DNA of 64,000 nt from CAZEHS01 sp964424355 (GTDB taxonomy: Bacteria; Bacillota; Clostridia; Peptostreptococcales; Acidaminobacteraceae). How positions within the stretch are numbered: the stretch's first letter is position 1; every line of letters begins with the position of its first letter. Where the stretch lies: contig CAYRIO010000005.1 of NCBI GenBank assembly GCA_964424355.1, positions 1 through 64,000 on the forward strand. Direction: 5' to 3'. This document shows, piece by piece, positions 8,954-17,135 of this stretch. Position numbers and translations under genes: made by a program. The notes under the pieces are model-generated. The model did not search any database. It was not told the DNA's origin and saw only the letters and a list, made by a program, of their open reading frames with translations.

Positions 8954-9080
8954 GATTCATTTCACGGATTAATCCATTTTTAAGACAGAGAGGGGGCATC
9001 AGATGGTATAATGTTTTGTGAATCACAAACCGTCATCATATGAAAAATCCATGACATAGATGGATTCAAAAGGAGTTTTC

Positions 9081-10673
9081 GTGAAAAAGCAGACATTGAT
9101 TAAAGGCTCATTGATCCTCGCAGCATCCTCCGTCATTGCCCGATTTGTCGGGATATTTTTCAGGATTCCCATGGATTATCTGGTAGGTCCCCAAGGGATG
9201 GGGATATACTACTACCCCTACCCACTTTACGACACCATGATGGCGCTGTCCTCTGTCGGGTTGTCCGTTGCTTTATCCAAGCTTGTTTCAGAGCGGTTGG
9301 AATCCGGCGAAAAGCTGGAGGCGTACCGTTCTTTCAAAATCGCCCTGCTGATTTTCGGCATCATGGGCCTGGGGATGTCCCTGGTCTTCGCGTTATTCGC
9401 CTACCAGATCGCCGGCTTCTTCAAATGGCCGACAGAGACCGTGTATGCACTTTGGGGCCTTTCCCTGGCACCGGTGCTTGTCACGGCCATGTCGACCCTT
9501 CGCGGCCTCTTCCAAGGGTATCAGAACACCGTCCCTACGGGGATTTCCATGATCATTGAACAGTTAGGCCGTGTTGTCATCGGTCTCGGCCTTGCCTGGA
9601 TCCTCCTGAAAGAGACCGGGAATCTGGGCTTGGCAGTGGGAGGGGCTACCTTCGGCGCTACGGCCGGTGCTTTTCTTGGGTTGGCGTACCTGGGATATTA
9701 TTGGTACCGACACCGGGAGGGTATTCGCCCGGAACCGGGATCCGGGAAAGTGTCCATGGATGCCGACGCCATCATCAGCCGCAGCAGGACCCTGTTGGCA
9801 TGGATGATTCCGATCACGGTCTGCTCCCTGATCAGCACGCTGGCAGCAACCTTGGATTCGGCCACTCTGCGGCTCTTTTTGGATGGCATCATGGCGCCAG
9901 GGCTTATCGATGAGACCAACGGGGCATTGGGACGGGTCACCACGATCATCAACGTTCCTGTCGTTATCAGCGCAGCCATCACAGCCAGCCTGGTCCCGAT
10001 GATTTCCGCCTGCTACATCAAAAAAGACATCGCGGCTGCGTCCAAGGCCATCGCCAAGGGGTTCAAACTGGCGATGCTTTTGACGATTCCCGCCGTTGCG
10101 GCACTCTCGTTCTTTCCCGGAGAAATCATCGGCCTGATCTATTCCAGCTCTTTGGGGGCCGATATCATGCGTGTTTATGCGATGACGCTGATTTTCAGCA
10201 TTCTCAGCAATCTGCTCCTGAATATCTCCATTGTTTTGAATCAGACCAGGATTCCGATGATCTCCATGGGTATTGGGGTGCTGGTGAAGATCGGCGCCAA
10301 CTACGTGGCCTGTCGGGTCCTTCACATGGGATTTGTCGGTGCGGCCTATGCATCGGTCTTGATGTATGCGGTGATCCTGACCATCAATGTGGTGGCAACC
10401 CGCAAAATTTTCCCGTTCAGCCTGGATTTAAAAGATGTTTTCCTGAAGCCTGCCATCAGTTCCGGGTTCATGGTCCTGGCATGTGGTGGGATCTACAGCC
10501 TCATGGTCATGGCCCTGGGGGAAGGCCGCCCGGCTACGGCCCTCATGATCCTGGGCGGGGTGGCGGTATACCCTGTCGTGATGATAATGATCAAGGGTCT
10601 TTCCGTGGAAGAAATCGCAGAGTTTCCCGGCGGCAGAAAGCTGGCTGGGCTGATTGCTAAAAGGAGCGGTTGA
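9081..10673 (+). CDS. SpoVB/MurJ-like polysaccharide flippase (MOP superfamily)
   Basis: A 530-residue membrane protein with about 14 hydrophobic segments, matching the Firmicute SpoVB/YtgP group of lipid-linked polysaccharide or peptidoglycan-precursor flippases. The N-terminus with the GSLILAASSVIARFVG motif and the GMGIYYYPYPLYD stretch is typical. GTG 9081 is chosen because AAAAGGAG at 9068-9075 lies 5 bases upstream, inside a longer ATG-started frame. It overlaps or abuts the lipid kinase gene, so the two are probably co-transcribed. Whether it acts in sporulation or vegetative wall synthesis cannot be told. Confidence 0.85.
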   Translation: MKKQTLIKGSLILAASSVIARFVGIFFRIPMDYLVGPQGMGIYYYPYPLYDTMMALSSVGLSVALSKLVSERLESGEKLEAYRSFKIALLIFGIMGLGMSLVFALFAYQIAGFFKWPTETVYALWGLSLAPVLVTAMSTLRGLFQGYQNTVPTGISMIIEQLGRVVIGLGLAWILLKETGNLGLAVGGATFGATAGAFLGLAYLGYYWYRHREGIRPEPGSGKVSMDADAIISRSRTLLAWMIPITVCSLISTLAATLDSATLRLFLDGIMAPGLIDETNGALGRVTTIINVPVVISAAITASLVPMISACYIKKDIAAASKAIAKGFKLAMLLTIPAVAALSFFPGEIIGLIYSSSLGADIMRVYAMTLIFSILSNLLLNISIVLNQTRIPMISMGIGVLVKIGANYVACRVLHMGFVGAAYASVLMYAVILTINVVATRKIFPFSLDLKDVFLKPAISSGFMVLACGGIYSLMVMALGEGRPATALMILGGVAVYPVVMIMIKGLSVEEIAEFPGGRKLAGLIAKRSG

Positions 10674-10675
10674 GC

Positions 10676-11575
10676 ATGGCCAAGACGCTTTTGATCTATA
10701 ACCCCATGGCGGGGAACGGTCAGTTCAAGAACCAACTGGATACACTGATCAACCTCTTCCAGGAAGCGGGACAGCCCCTGGTGGCTTACCGCCTGAACCA
10801 TCTGGAGGAATTGGAGCCCATGCTGCGGGCCCTGCCTGCGGGCGAATACGGCAAAATTCTCATCGCCGGCGGGGACGGCACCCTTCACCATGGCATCAAT
10901 GCCTTGCTGAACGCGGGGGTCAATCTGCCGGTAGGCATTTACCCCATGGGAACCGCCAATGATTTTTCGCAGTTCTTCAATCTGCCGGGTTCTGTCGAAG
11001 AAATCACGGAGGTCCTTCTGGGTTCCAATACCGTGTCCTGTGACGTGGGCCTTGCCAATGGCAGTTACTTCATCAATGTGGCCAGCCTGGGACACCTCAT
11101 CGATATCAGCCAGCGGGTCGATCTGCAATTGAAGAACATCTTCGGGGTCCTGGCCTATTACCTCAAGGGTTTGGAAGAGATTCCACAAATGAAGCCCATC
11201 GCCGTCCGGATCGAATCGGAAGAAATGACCCTGGCCGATGAGATTTATTTCGTGCTGATCATGAACGGGCGATCAGCCGGCGGTTTCAAACGGATTGCGC
11301 CGGATGCCTCCGTCTGTGACGGGCTGCTGGATGTCTGCGTTTTCGGGAAGTGCCCGGTCTTTGAAATCATGCCCCTGATCCTTCAGGTGGTGGCCGGGGA
11401 GCACGTGAACAGCCCCTATGTGACCTATTTCAAGACACAGGCACTCACAATCCACTGTGATGAAGCGGTCGGCACCGATCTGGATGGCGAAAAAGGGGTG
11501 GCCCTGCCCATGGCAGTCAGGCTGATTCCCGGTGCCTTGCGGGTGCTGGCTCCTCTGGGGACGGTTTGTTCATAA
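10676..11575 (+). CDS. Diacylglycerol kinase-family lipid kinase (YegS/DagK type)
   Basis: A 299-residue lipid kinase with the DAGK catalytic signature GGDGTLHHGINAL near residue 62 and the P-M-G-T-A-N-D-F motif near 90. These enzymes phosphorylate diacylglycerol or related lipids for phospholipid recycling at the membrane face. AAGGAG (10661-10666) serves ATG 10676; the stop codon of the flippase gene lies between them at 10671-10673, so translation is likely coupled. Confidence 0.88.
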   Translation: MAKTLLIYNPMAGNGQFKNQLDTLINLFQEAGQPLVAYRLNHLEELEPMLRALPAGEYGKILIAGGDGTLHHGINALLNAGVNLPVGIYPMGTANDFSQFFNLPGSVEEITEVLLGSNTVSCDVGLANGSYFINVASLGHLIDISQRVDLQLKNIFGVLAYYLKGLEEIPQMKPIAVRIESEEMTLADEIYFVLIMNGRSAGGFKRIAPDASVCDGLLDVCVFGKCPVFEIMPLILQVVAGEHVNSPYVTYFKTQALTIHCDEAVGTDLDGEKGVALPMAVRLIPGALRVLAPLGTVCS

Positions 11576-11646
11576 TGATTCTGTTTGCCGGCTGCTGAAT
11601 CGGGGTAGCAATGGTATGCGCAGAATATGATAGTCGGGAGGGCCAT

Positions 11647-12057
11647 ATGTTTAAATGGAAGCCGGAATATGCCGTAGGCATTGCTGAAATCGATCGCCAG
11701 CATCAGGAACTCTTTCGCATGGCGGAAGAAATCTACGATCTGGTAGTGGATGTTGATGGAGACGTGCAGATGAATCAAGTGCAGGATTTGCTGGCAGCTC
11801 TGAAGCAATACGCGGATGAGCATTTTGATTTGGAAGAATCCTTGATGGTGCGGTATGAATATCCCGACCTTGAGGACCACCGTCTGAAGCACCAGGAATT
11901 CCGGACACAGCTTGCAGAACTGTCCGTTATGCATGAATCTCAGTCTGCCAAACAAATGGTCACAGAGCTGATCAAGTTTGTCACTCAGTGGATCTTCAAG
12001 CATGTCTGCACGGAAGATATCATCTATGCCCCTTATTTACGTGCGAAGCTTCATTGA
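11647..12057 (+). CDS. Bacteriohemerythrin
   Basis: A 136-residue hemerythrin-fold protein carrying a di-iron oxygen-binding site. The seven-ligand pattern can be seen: His in EIDRQHQELF, His and Glu in DEHFDLEE, two His in HRLKHQEF, and His plus Asp in KHVCTEDIIY. It probably binds or senses oxygen, useful in an anaerobe. ATG 11647 follows GGGAGG at 11637-11642. A bidirectional terminator follows. Confidence 0.92.
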   Translation: MFKWKPEYAVGIAEIDRQHQELFRMAEEIYDLVVDVDGDVQMNQVQDLLAALKQYADEHFDLEESLMVRYEYPDLEDHRLKHQEFRTQLAELSVMHESQSAKQMVTELIKFVTQWIFKHVCTEDIIYAPYLRAKLH

Positions 12058-12069
12058 CCCCCAAAAAAT

Positions 12070-12098
12070 AAAAGGATTCCGACGCGGAATCCTTTTTT
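12070..12098. terminator. Bidirectional terminator
   Basis: AAAAGGATTCCG (12070-12081) and CGGAATCCTTTT (12085-12096) form a perfect 12-bp stem with A- and T-runs on either side, between convergent genes. Confidence 0.88.
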
Positions 12099-12112
12099 AA
12101 ATGGATCGGTTG

Positions 12113-13015
12113 TTATAACGTGATGTTTTCTCCCCGCAGGACACGTTCCTGGAAATCCTGTTCCTTCAGCAAGGCGGTGATTGCCCGGGCAACGCCGTGG
12201 TTCTCATGGGAATGGGTCACAATCGGGCAGAGGCTGCGGATTTTTTCCTCGGCATTGCCCATGGCCACCCCATAAACGGCCAGGGTCAGCATGGAGAGGT
12301 CATTGTGGTTGTCGCCGATAGCCATGGTTTCTGCCATGGGAATGCCCAAACGGTCTCCCAACACCTGCAGGGCATTGCCCTTGGAAGTGGCGGGGGCCAT
12401 CAGTTCAAAGTTGTAACGCCAGGATGTGGACAGCGTCAGGCGGCCCCAATTTTCAAAATGTTTCATGCCGTCGATCAGCATGTGGGGCGTGAATGAGATC
12501 ACCAGAATGTTATGCCATTCCTCAGGCTTCGCCAAAAGCTCCTGAAAGGAACCGATAGGCTGGTAGCCCTTCTGGATAGACCACGTGGTGATCACGTCCC
12601 TGAGCCGCTGGATATCCACCTCGGGTTCGGCGGCCTTCAAAGGCGCCAGCTCCGCCAGCAGGGAATCATGGTGCTGCAGCCAGGCGTGGATTCCCCGGTT
12701 GGAGGTCACCTCAAAATAGTAGCCATTCTGATCTAGCCACGTCATGGCCTGAGCCACATCCTCGGGCCGCATGGGGGTGGTGCCGAGAATCTCCCCCTCT
12801 GGGGAGTGGATCATGGCGCCGTTGCTGCTGATGAGCCAATGGGAAAAGCCGTAAGGCCGCAGAATCCGCCAGGCGTCTTCCGAGAAACGGCCGGTGGCGA
12901 TGACAATTTCATACCCGTGGGCCTGTGCTTCCAAAATGGCGGCCAGGTTCTCAGGACTGATTTCTTTATTGCTGTTCAGGAGTGTGCCGTCCATATCGAG
13001 GGCAATCATGGGCAT
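12113..13015 (-). CDS. Cof-type HAD-IIB family phosphatase
   Basis: A 300-residue haloacid dehalogenase-like phosphatase. Motif I ALDMDGTLLN is at the N-terminus, motif II IATGR follows near residue 40, and motif IV AIGDNHNDLSML is near 230; the cap between them is of type IIB. Such enzymes dephosphorylate sugar phosphates, pyridoxal phosphate or similar. I use ATG 13015 because a TATAAT (-10) sits at 13063-13068 on this strand, which would leave the longer TTG-initiated form (13051) almost leaderless. ATG 13009 is also possible. Confidence 0.85.
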   Translation of the reverse strand: MPMIALDMDGTLLNSNKEISPENLAAILEAQAHGYEIVIATGRFSEDAWRILRPYGFSHWLISSNGAMIHSPEGEILGTTPMRPEDVAQAMTWLDQNGYYFEVTSNRGIHAWLQHHDSLLAELAPLKAAEPEVDIQRLRDVITTWSIQKGYQPIGSFQELLAKPEEWHNILVISFTPHMLIDGMKHFENWGRLTLSTSWRYNFELMAPATSKGNALQVLGDRLGIPMAETMAIGDNHNDLSMLTLAVYGVAMGNAEEKIRSLCPIVTHSHENHGVARAITALLKEQDFQERVLRGENITL

Positions 13016-13062
13016 TGGGGGGACCTGCTTTCTGTGAGTGTCAGTGTTCAATCGTCACTTTC

Positions 13063-13068
13063 ATTATA
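13063..13068 (-). promoter_or_regulatory. -10 box for the HAD phosphatase gene
   Basis: TATAAT on the minus strand, about 48 bp ahead of ATG 13015. No convincing -35 was found. Confidence 0.4.
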
Positions 13069-13198
13069 GGAGAGTTTTATCCGGGAAGCAAGGCGGCAGC
13101 GGGCAGGAAGATCCCGTCACCATGGCGAACTAAGCCATAACGGAATCGGTGCGGCGTGCAGATCACCGGATTGCATGGAAGTCCTTCGGAGGCGAGGC

Positions 13199-13630
13199 AT
13201 GAAACGGATCACTGTGGACAGGCATTACATCTACCTCCGGGATGGGAGGGCCTGCAGATTTTGCGGCAAAGAGCTGCGGTTCGGGAAGATGACTCTGGAT
13301 CACTATTATCCCCATGGCGCAGGCGGGCCCGATGAGGTCTTCAATCTGGTGTGCGCCTGCAAGCTCTGCAACGGTCAGAAAAAATCCTTCATCCCGGAGG
13401 ATTGGCAGGCTGTCTGGATCGGATTTTTTGAACAGGGGGTTCAGGACCGGAAAATATTCCTGGCGGTTCAGGGAATGACCTATTCAGCGCTTCAGGAAAT
13501 GGCCCAGGGAATCATCCGGGTTACACAAGAGGGCGAAACAACCATATTTGACAGTAATAGCAAAAGATTTCACGTGAAACAATGTAAAATCAGAAATATT
13601 ACAGATATTAACATTTGCGATTTTGCATAG
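13199..13630 (+). CDS. HNH endonuclease-domain protein
   Basis: A 143-residue protein with a zinc-ribbon HNH fold: CRFC (Cys about 17 and 20), the metal-binding LDHYYPHG histidine pair, a conserved Asn in DEVFNLV, and a second CKLCN knuckle. Family members cut or nick DNA. ATG 13199 has GGAGG at 13188-13192. The C-terminal 30 residues are polar and encoded by noticeably AT-richer DNA. It precedes a MocR regulator gene by 22 bp. Its cellular role is unclear; stand-alone HNH proteins occur in phage, restriction and housekeeping contexts. Confidence 0.8.
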   Translation: MKRITVDRHYIYLRDGRACRFCGKELRFGKMTLDHYYPHGAGGPDEVFNLVCACKLCNGQKKSFIPEDWQAVWIGFFEQGVQDRKIFLAVQGMTYSALQEMAQGIIRVTQEGETTIFDSNSKRFHVKQCKIRNITDINICDFA

Positions 13631-13652
13631 CGCTTGCTGGTTTGGAGGAAGA

Positions 13653-15119
13653 ATGGTGGAGAATCAAGGACGGGAACGCTTTGGCAGTGTCTGGCAGCCG
13701 GATCCGGAGAATCCGGTGCCGCTTTATGAGCAGATCCGGCGTCATATCAGAGACCGGGTGGCTCAGGGGGATTGGTCACCAGGGCTTCGGCTGCCGCCTC
13801 AGCGGGAGCTGGCCCGGCTCTGGGGGGTCAACCGCAGTACATTGGTCGAAGCGATGGAGGAATTGAAAGCGGAGGGGATTCTGGAATCCCGGGCCGGCAG
13901 CGGTGTCCGCGTCGCCAATAATACCTGGGCACTGTTTTCGGGGGGCGCAGGTACCAACTGGAACCGCTACATCGGTCAGGGTCTTCACTCGCCCAATCAA
14001 CCGACGGTCCAAGCCATCAACCGGCATGAGTTCGAACCGGGGATCATCCGCCTGGGAACGGGAGAACTGACGCCCGCCCTGTATCCGGCCGATATGGTCC
14101 GCCAGGTGCTCCGTCAGACCGCAGACCGGATTCCGGATCTCAACTATCTGGAGGGCAGAGGGCTCCTGGAGCTGCGCCAGGTCATCTGTCAAAGAGCAGC
14201 GGCCCTAGGGATCCTGGCGAATCCCTCGCAAGTCCTGATCACCTCCGGTGCATTACAGGCGCTGCAGCTGATCTCCATGGGGATTACGCCGCAGGGGTCC
14301 ACCATCCTGGTGGAACAGCCGTCCTATCTGCAATCCTTAAAAATCTTTCAGTCCGGCGGCATGCATCTGAAAGGCCTTTCCATGGATACCGCCGGTTTGC
14401 GGCTGGGCAGCCTGAAAAAAGCGATTCGGGCCAAGGAAACGCCCTTTCTGTACACCATTCCAACGTATCATAATCCCACCGGGATCACGATGCCCCAGGA
14501 GCGCAGGCAAGCCCTCCTGGATTTGTGTCAGGCCGAACGGATTCCCTTGGTGGAGGATGATATCTATCGGGATCTGTGGCTGGAATCGCCACCGCCCCTG
14601 CCCATCAAGGCCCTGGACCGGTTCGGCAACGTGATTTATCTGGGTAGCGTTTCGAAATCCCTGGCGCCGGGCCTTCGGATTGGTTGGGTGATTGGTTCCG
14701 AGGCAGTCATTGAGCGGTTGGCGGATATCAAGATGCAGACCGATTATGGTTCCAGTTCCCTGTCTCAATGGGCACTGACCCAGTGGTTGGAAAGCGGTCT
14801 GTATGACCGGCATATCAACACGGTTCGCCAGGAGCTCAGAATCAGGCGGGATGTTGCTCTGGCGGCCCTCGACAGGCATTTCAAGGGTCTTGCGGTATGG
14901 GAGAAGCCCACCGGCGGATTCTATATCTGGCTGAAGCTGAACCGGAAGATCCCGCTGCAGCCCCTGTTCGAGAAGGCGTTGAAGCGGAAGGTGCTCCTGA
15001 ACCCCGGGTATCTGTATGAGGAAGAGACCTCGTCTAATCTGAGGATATCCTATGCCTATGCATCCCCGGAGGAACTGGAAACCGGACTGGCGATCCTTGC
15101 GGAACTGATCACCGGATGA
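13653..15119 (+). CDS. MocR/PdxR-type transcriptional regulator (GntR HTH plus aminotransferase domain)
   Basis: A 488-residue fusion of an N-terminal GntR winged helix (about residues 20-85, with PLYEQIRRHIRDRV and LPPQRELARLWGVNRSTL) to a class I aminotransferase-like PLP-binding domain. The Schiff-base lysine lies in GSVSKSLAPGLRIGW near residue 336. Such regulators sense PLP or amino-group compounds. ATG 13653 has GGAGGAA at 13644-13650. The LysE-type exporter gene 100 bp downstream is the likely target, a common regulator-exporter pair. Confidence 0.9.
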   Translation: MVENQGRERFGSVWQPDPENPVPLYEQIRRHIRDRVAQGDWSPGLRLPPQRELARLWGVNRSTLVEAMEELKAEGILESRAGSGVRVANNTWALFSGGAGTNWNRYIGQGLHSPNQPTVQAINRHEFEPGIIRLGTGELTPALYPADMVRQVLRQTADRIPDLNYLEGRGLLELRQVICQRAAALGILANPSQVLITSGALQALQLISMGITPQGSTILVEQPSYLQSLKIFQSGGMHLKGLSMDTAGLRLGSLKKAIRAKETPFLYTIPTYHNPTGITMPQERRQALLDLCQAERIPLVEDDIYRDLWLESPPPLPIKALDRFGNVIYLGSVSKSLAPGLRIGWVIGSEAVIERLADIKMQTDYGSSSLSQWALTQWLESGLYDRHINTVRQELRIRRDVALAALDRHFKGLAVWEKPTGGFYIWLKLNRKIPLQPLFEKALKRKVLLNPGYLYEEETSSNLRISYAYASPEELETGLAILAELITG

Positions 15120-15218
15120 AAATTGGTTGGTTGAATTAGCTTAAAACTGGTTGGGACAATCACCGGCGGAAGGGTCCATACTGAAGAGAGCTAGGAAAAC
15201 TGTTTTCAGGAGGATTCA

Positions 15219-15836
15219 ATGATTCAATCGCTTGCGCAAGGATTTTTACTGGGGATGGCCTATGTGGCCCCCATTGGCATGCAGAATTCATACGTGATTC
15301 AGTCGGCTGCAACCCTGAGCCGTGGAAAGGCCTATCAGGTGGCTCTGATCACCACCTTTTTCGATCTGACCCTGGCGCTGGCCTGCTACCTGGGTGTCGG
15401 CACCCTGGTGGAGCATTTCCCGGCGGCCCGGCTGGCCATCCTGGGCTTTGGATCCATCGCCGTCATCTGGATCGGGGTAGGTTTGGTCCGTTCCACCCCG
15501 CAGGCGCTGCAGGGTGCCGATGTCCACAAGCCGCTTTCGCAGATCGCCTTGACCTGTTTCGTGGTCACGTGGCTCAACCCCCAGGCGCTGATTGACGGTA
15601 CCATGTTCGTGGGTGGTTTTCGGGCGTCGATGCCGGCAGAGCAGGCCCTGACGGTTTTCTTCGGCGTCTGCCTGGCATCCATGATCTGGTTCACTGGCTT
15701 GACCACCCTGGTCACCTTGGGGAAAAAACACTTTACCGCCCGGGTTCAGCAGGGCATCAACTGGATCTGCGGCGCCGTGGTGATCTGTTATGGGCTTTCC
15801 CTGGGTTGGACCCTCATCTCAGGATATGTGCTCTAA
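15219..15836 (+). CDS. LysE/ArgO-type amino acid exporter
   Basis: A 205-residue membrane protein with six hydrophobic segments. The N-terminal PIGMQNSYVI segment is the LysE/ArgO signature, and WLNPQALIDG near 125 is the second conserved motif. It should export basic or other amino acids, under control of the adjacent MocR regulator. AGGAGG precedes the ATG. Its stop codon TAA (15834-15836) is formed at the left edge of a MITE copy: the TA target dinucleotide plus the first base of the element. Confidence 0.87.
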   Translation: MIQSLAQGFLLGMAYVAPIGMQNSYVIQSAATLSRGKAYQVALITTFFDLTLALACYLGVGTLVEHFPAARLAILGFGSIAVIWIGVGLVRSTPQALQGADVHKPLSQIALTCFVVTWLNPQALIDGTMFVGGFRASMPAEQALTVFFGVCLASMIWFTGLTTLVTLGKKHFTARVQQGINWICGAVVICYGLSLGWTLISGYVL

Positions 15837-16013
15837 AAAACGGGTAAAAAATAACGCTTTCGTCTTGTCTTCGCGAGCGTAGCGCGGCGATCTCTCCCTT
15901 GGATTGTAATAGAATAATTGCAATAGCTTTAAGGGAGAGATTGCCGCGTCGGCTTACGCCTCCTCGCAAAGACAGATAAAGACGTAAACACAGAGTTTAT
16001 CACCGGTCTTCTA
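15834..16013 (+). mobile_element. MITE copy A, 176 bp, with TA target duplication
   Basis: Element 15836-16011 flanked by TA on both sides. It matches copy B at 16541-16716 at all but a few positions: I count 6 mismatches over the right-hand 161 bp, and more in the left terminal repeat. The interior is a long imperfect palindrome: GCGGCGATCTCTCCCTT against AAGGGAGAGATTGCCGC around a central ATTGTAAT/ATTGCAAT stem, with outer arms GTCTTCGCGAG and CTCGCAAAGAC. The right end is TCACCGGTCTTC; the left end has drifted. TA duplication suggests mobilisation by an IS630/Tc1-type transposase, which is absent here. Confidence 0.8.
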
Positions 16014-16049
16014 AAGATTTCAGAAATCCATTTCAACAGGAGGCATGAC

Positions 16050-16541
16050 ATGGCGGAGAAAACCGTATTGCTTTTAGGGGATGAACGGCTTTACAGGGTT
16101 TGCGCGTCCATCGAAGAAACTCAGTTGGCGCTGGCCGGGCAGATCATGGCGGATCTTCATGACACGATGATGGCGTTCCGTAGGCGGCATGGTTTTGGGC
16201 GGGCGATTGCAGCGCCCCAGATCGATGCGCCTTACCGGATGATCTATCTCAATATCGGCGAGCCGGAGGCCATCATCAATCCGGTGATGAGTTTTCCGGA
16301 TGAGGAGATGATGGAACTCTGGGATGACTGCATGAGCTTCCCGGGACTGGAGGTCTGGCTGAAGCGTCACCGGCGCTGTACCCTGACCTACAGGAATCTG
16401 AAGTGGGAAGAGTGCCGCATGGATCTGGAGGGCGATCTTTCAGAATTGCTGCAGCACGAATATGATCATCTGGATGGGATCCTGGCAGTCCAGCGGGCGG
16501 AAAACTTGAAGGCTTTCCGCATGAACCCGGACAAGGCCTAG
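16050..16541 (+). CDS. Peptide deformylase-like protein
   Basis: A 163-residue protein with the three deformylase motifs in order: AAPQI near residue 53 (motif 1), DDCMSFPG near 93 in place of the usual EGCLS (motif 2, metal-binding Cys kept) and HEYDHLDG near 137 (motif 3, HExxH). Deformylases remove the N-formyl group from nascent proteins using Fe2+ or Zn2+. The altered motif 2 suggests a type III or paralogous form; activity is uncertain. It sits alone between two MITE copies, and its stop codon TAG is completed by the first base of copy B. Confidence 0.8.
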   Translation: MAEKTVLLLGDERLYRVCASIEETQLALAGQIMADLHDTMMAFRRRHGFGRAIAAPQIDAPYRMIYLNIGEPEAIINPVMSFPDEEMMELWDDCMSFPGLEVWLKRHRRCTLTYRNLKWEECRMDLEGDLSELLQHEYDHLDGILAVQRAENLKAFRMNPDKA

Positions 16542-16718
16542 AAGACTGGTGAAAAAGAACTCTTTCATCTTGTCTTCGCGAGCGTGGCGCGGCGATCTCT
16601 CCCTTGGATTGTAATAGAATAATTGCAATAGTTTTAAGGGAGAGATTGCCGCGTCGGCTTACGCCTCCTCGCAAAGACAGACAAATACGTAAACACAGAG
16701 TTTATCACCGGTCTTCTA
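16539..16718 (+). mobile_element. MITE copy B, 176 bp, with intact terminal inverted repeats
   Basis: Element 16541-16716. Left end GAAGACTGGTGA (16541-16552) is the inverse of right end TCACCGGTCTTC (16705-16716) with one mismatch, and TA flanks both ends (16539-16540, 16717-16718). It has the same orientation and length as copy A. The element supplies the third base of the deformylase-like gene's TAG stop, and its long palindrome could act as a transcription terminator or mRNA 3' stabiliser. Confidence 0.85.
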
Positions 16719-16756
16719 GCGCTGACCCAGAATCAGATTGCCTGCTGCTGGCGGGG

Positions 16757-16785
16757 TTGACAAGCGCAAGGATTCGTGTTAATTT
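16757..16785 (+). promoter_or_regulatory. Promoter of the riboflavin operon
   Basis: TTGACA (16757-16762), a 17-bp spacer, and TAATTT (16780-16785) with an upstream TG giving an extended -10. It lies about 25 bp ahead of the FMN aptamer. Confidence 0.65.
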
Positions 16786-16808
16786 ACAGTCAATTGAATG
16801 TTTTATGT

Positions 16809-16917
16809 TCTTCAGGGCAGGGGGAAGTTCCCGACCGGCGGTATAGCCCGCGAGCCACGGAAGTGGTTGATTTGGTGAGAATCCAAAGCCGACAGTATAG
16901 TCTGGATGGAAGAAGAA
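16809..16917 (+). promoter_or_regulatory. FMN riboswitch (RFN element)
   Basis: All conserved RFN blocks are present in order: TTCAGGGCAGGG, TTCCCGACCGGCGGT, AGCCCGCGAGC, GATTTGGTGAGA, TCCAAAGCCGACAGT and AGTCTGGATGGAAGAAG. It binds FMN and turns the operon off, here by transcription attenuation through the terminator at 16952. Confidence 0.96.
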
Positions 16918-16951
16918 CGCGCAGAGTCTGTTTATTTTGCGCTACCTTTCG

Positions 16952-16980
16952 CCCTGGTGTTTTTTGACACCAGGGTTTTT
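16952..16980 (+). terminator. Attenuator of the FMN riboswitch
   Basis: CCCTGGTGT (16952-16960) pairs with ACACCAGGG (16967-16975), followed by TTTTT. It lies 156 bp ahead of ribD. Confidence 0.9.
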
Positions 16981-17135
16981 GATGAAATGGGGGAATCTCC
17001 GGTTGTTCAGGGGGTCCGCCATGGATTCGATCCACCGTCCGATGCCCTGGGAGATTTCCCGGGGTTTATTTTTTTGAAAAAGGGTATGTGTGTTACAGAT
17101 GCACATGTCGACTTCGTGATCGAAAAGGAGAGGCC

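Noticed and set aside
13072..13198. Structured RNA ahead of the HNH gene
   Set aside because: GC-rich with some pairing potential, but no conserved riboswitch blocks could be matched.
15836..16716. CRISPR array or tandem repeat
   Set aside because: Only two copies, 705 bp apart, with a gene between and terminal inverted repeats and TA flanks; this is a MITE pair.
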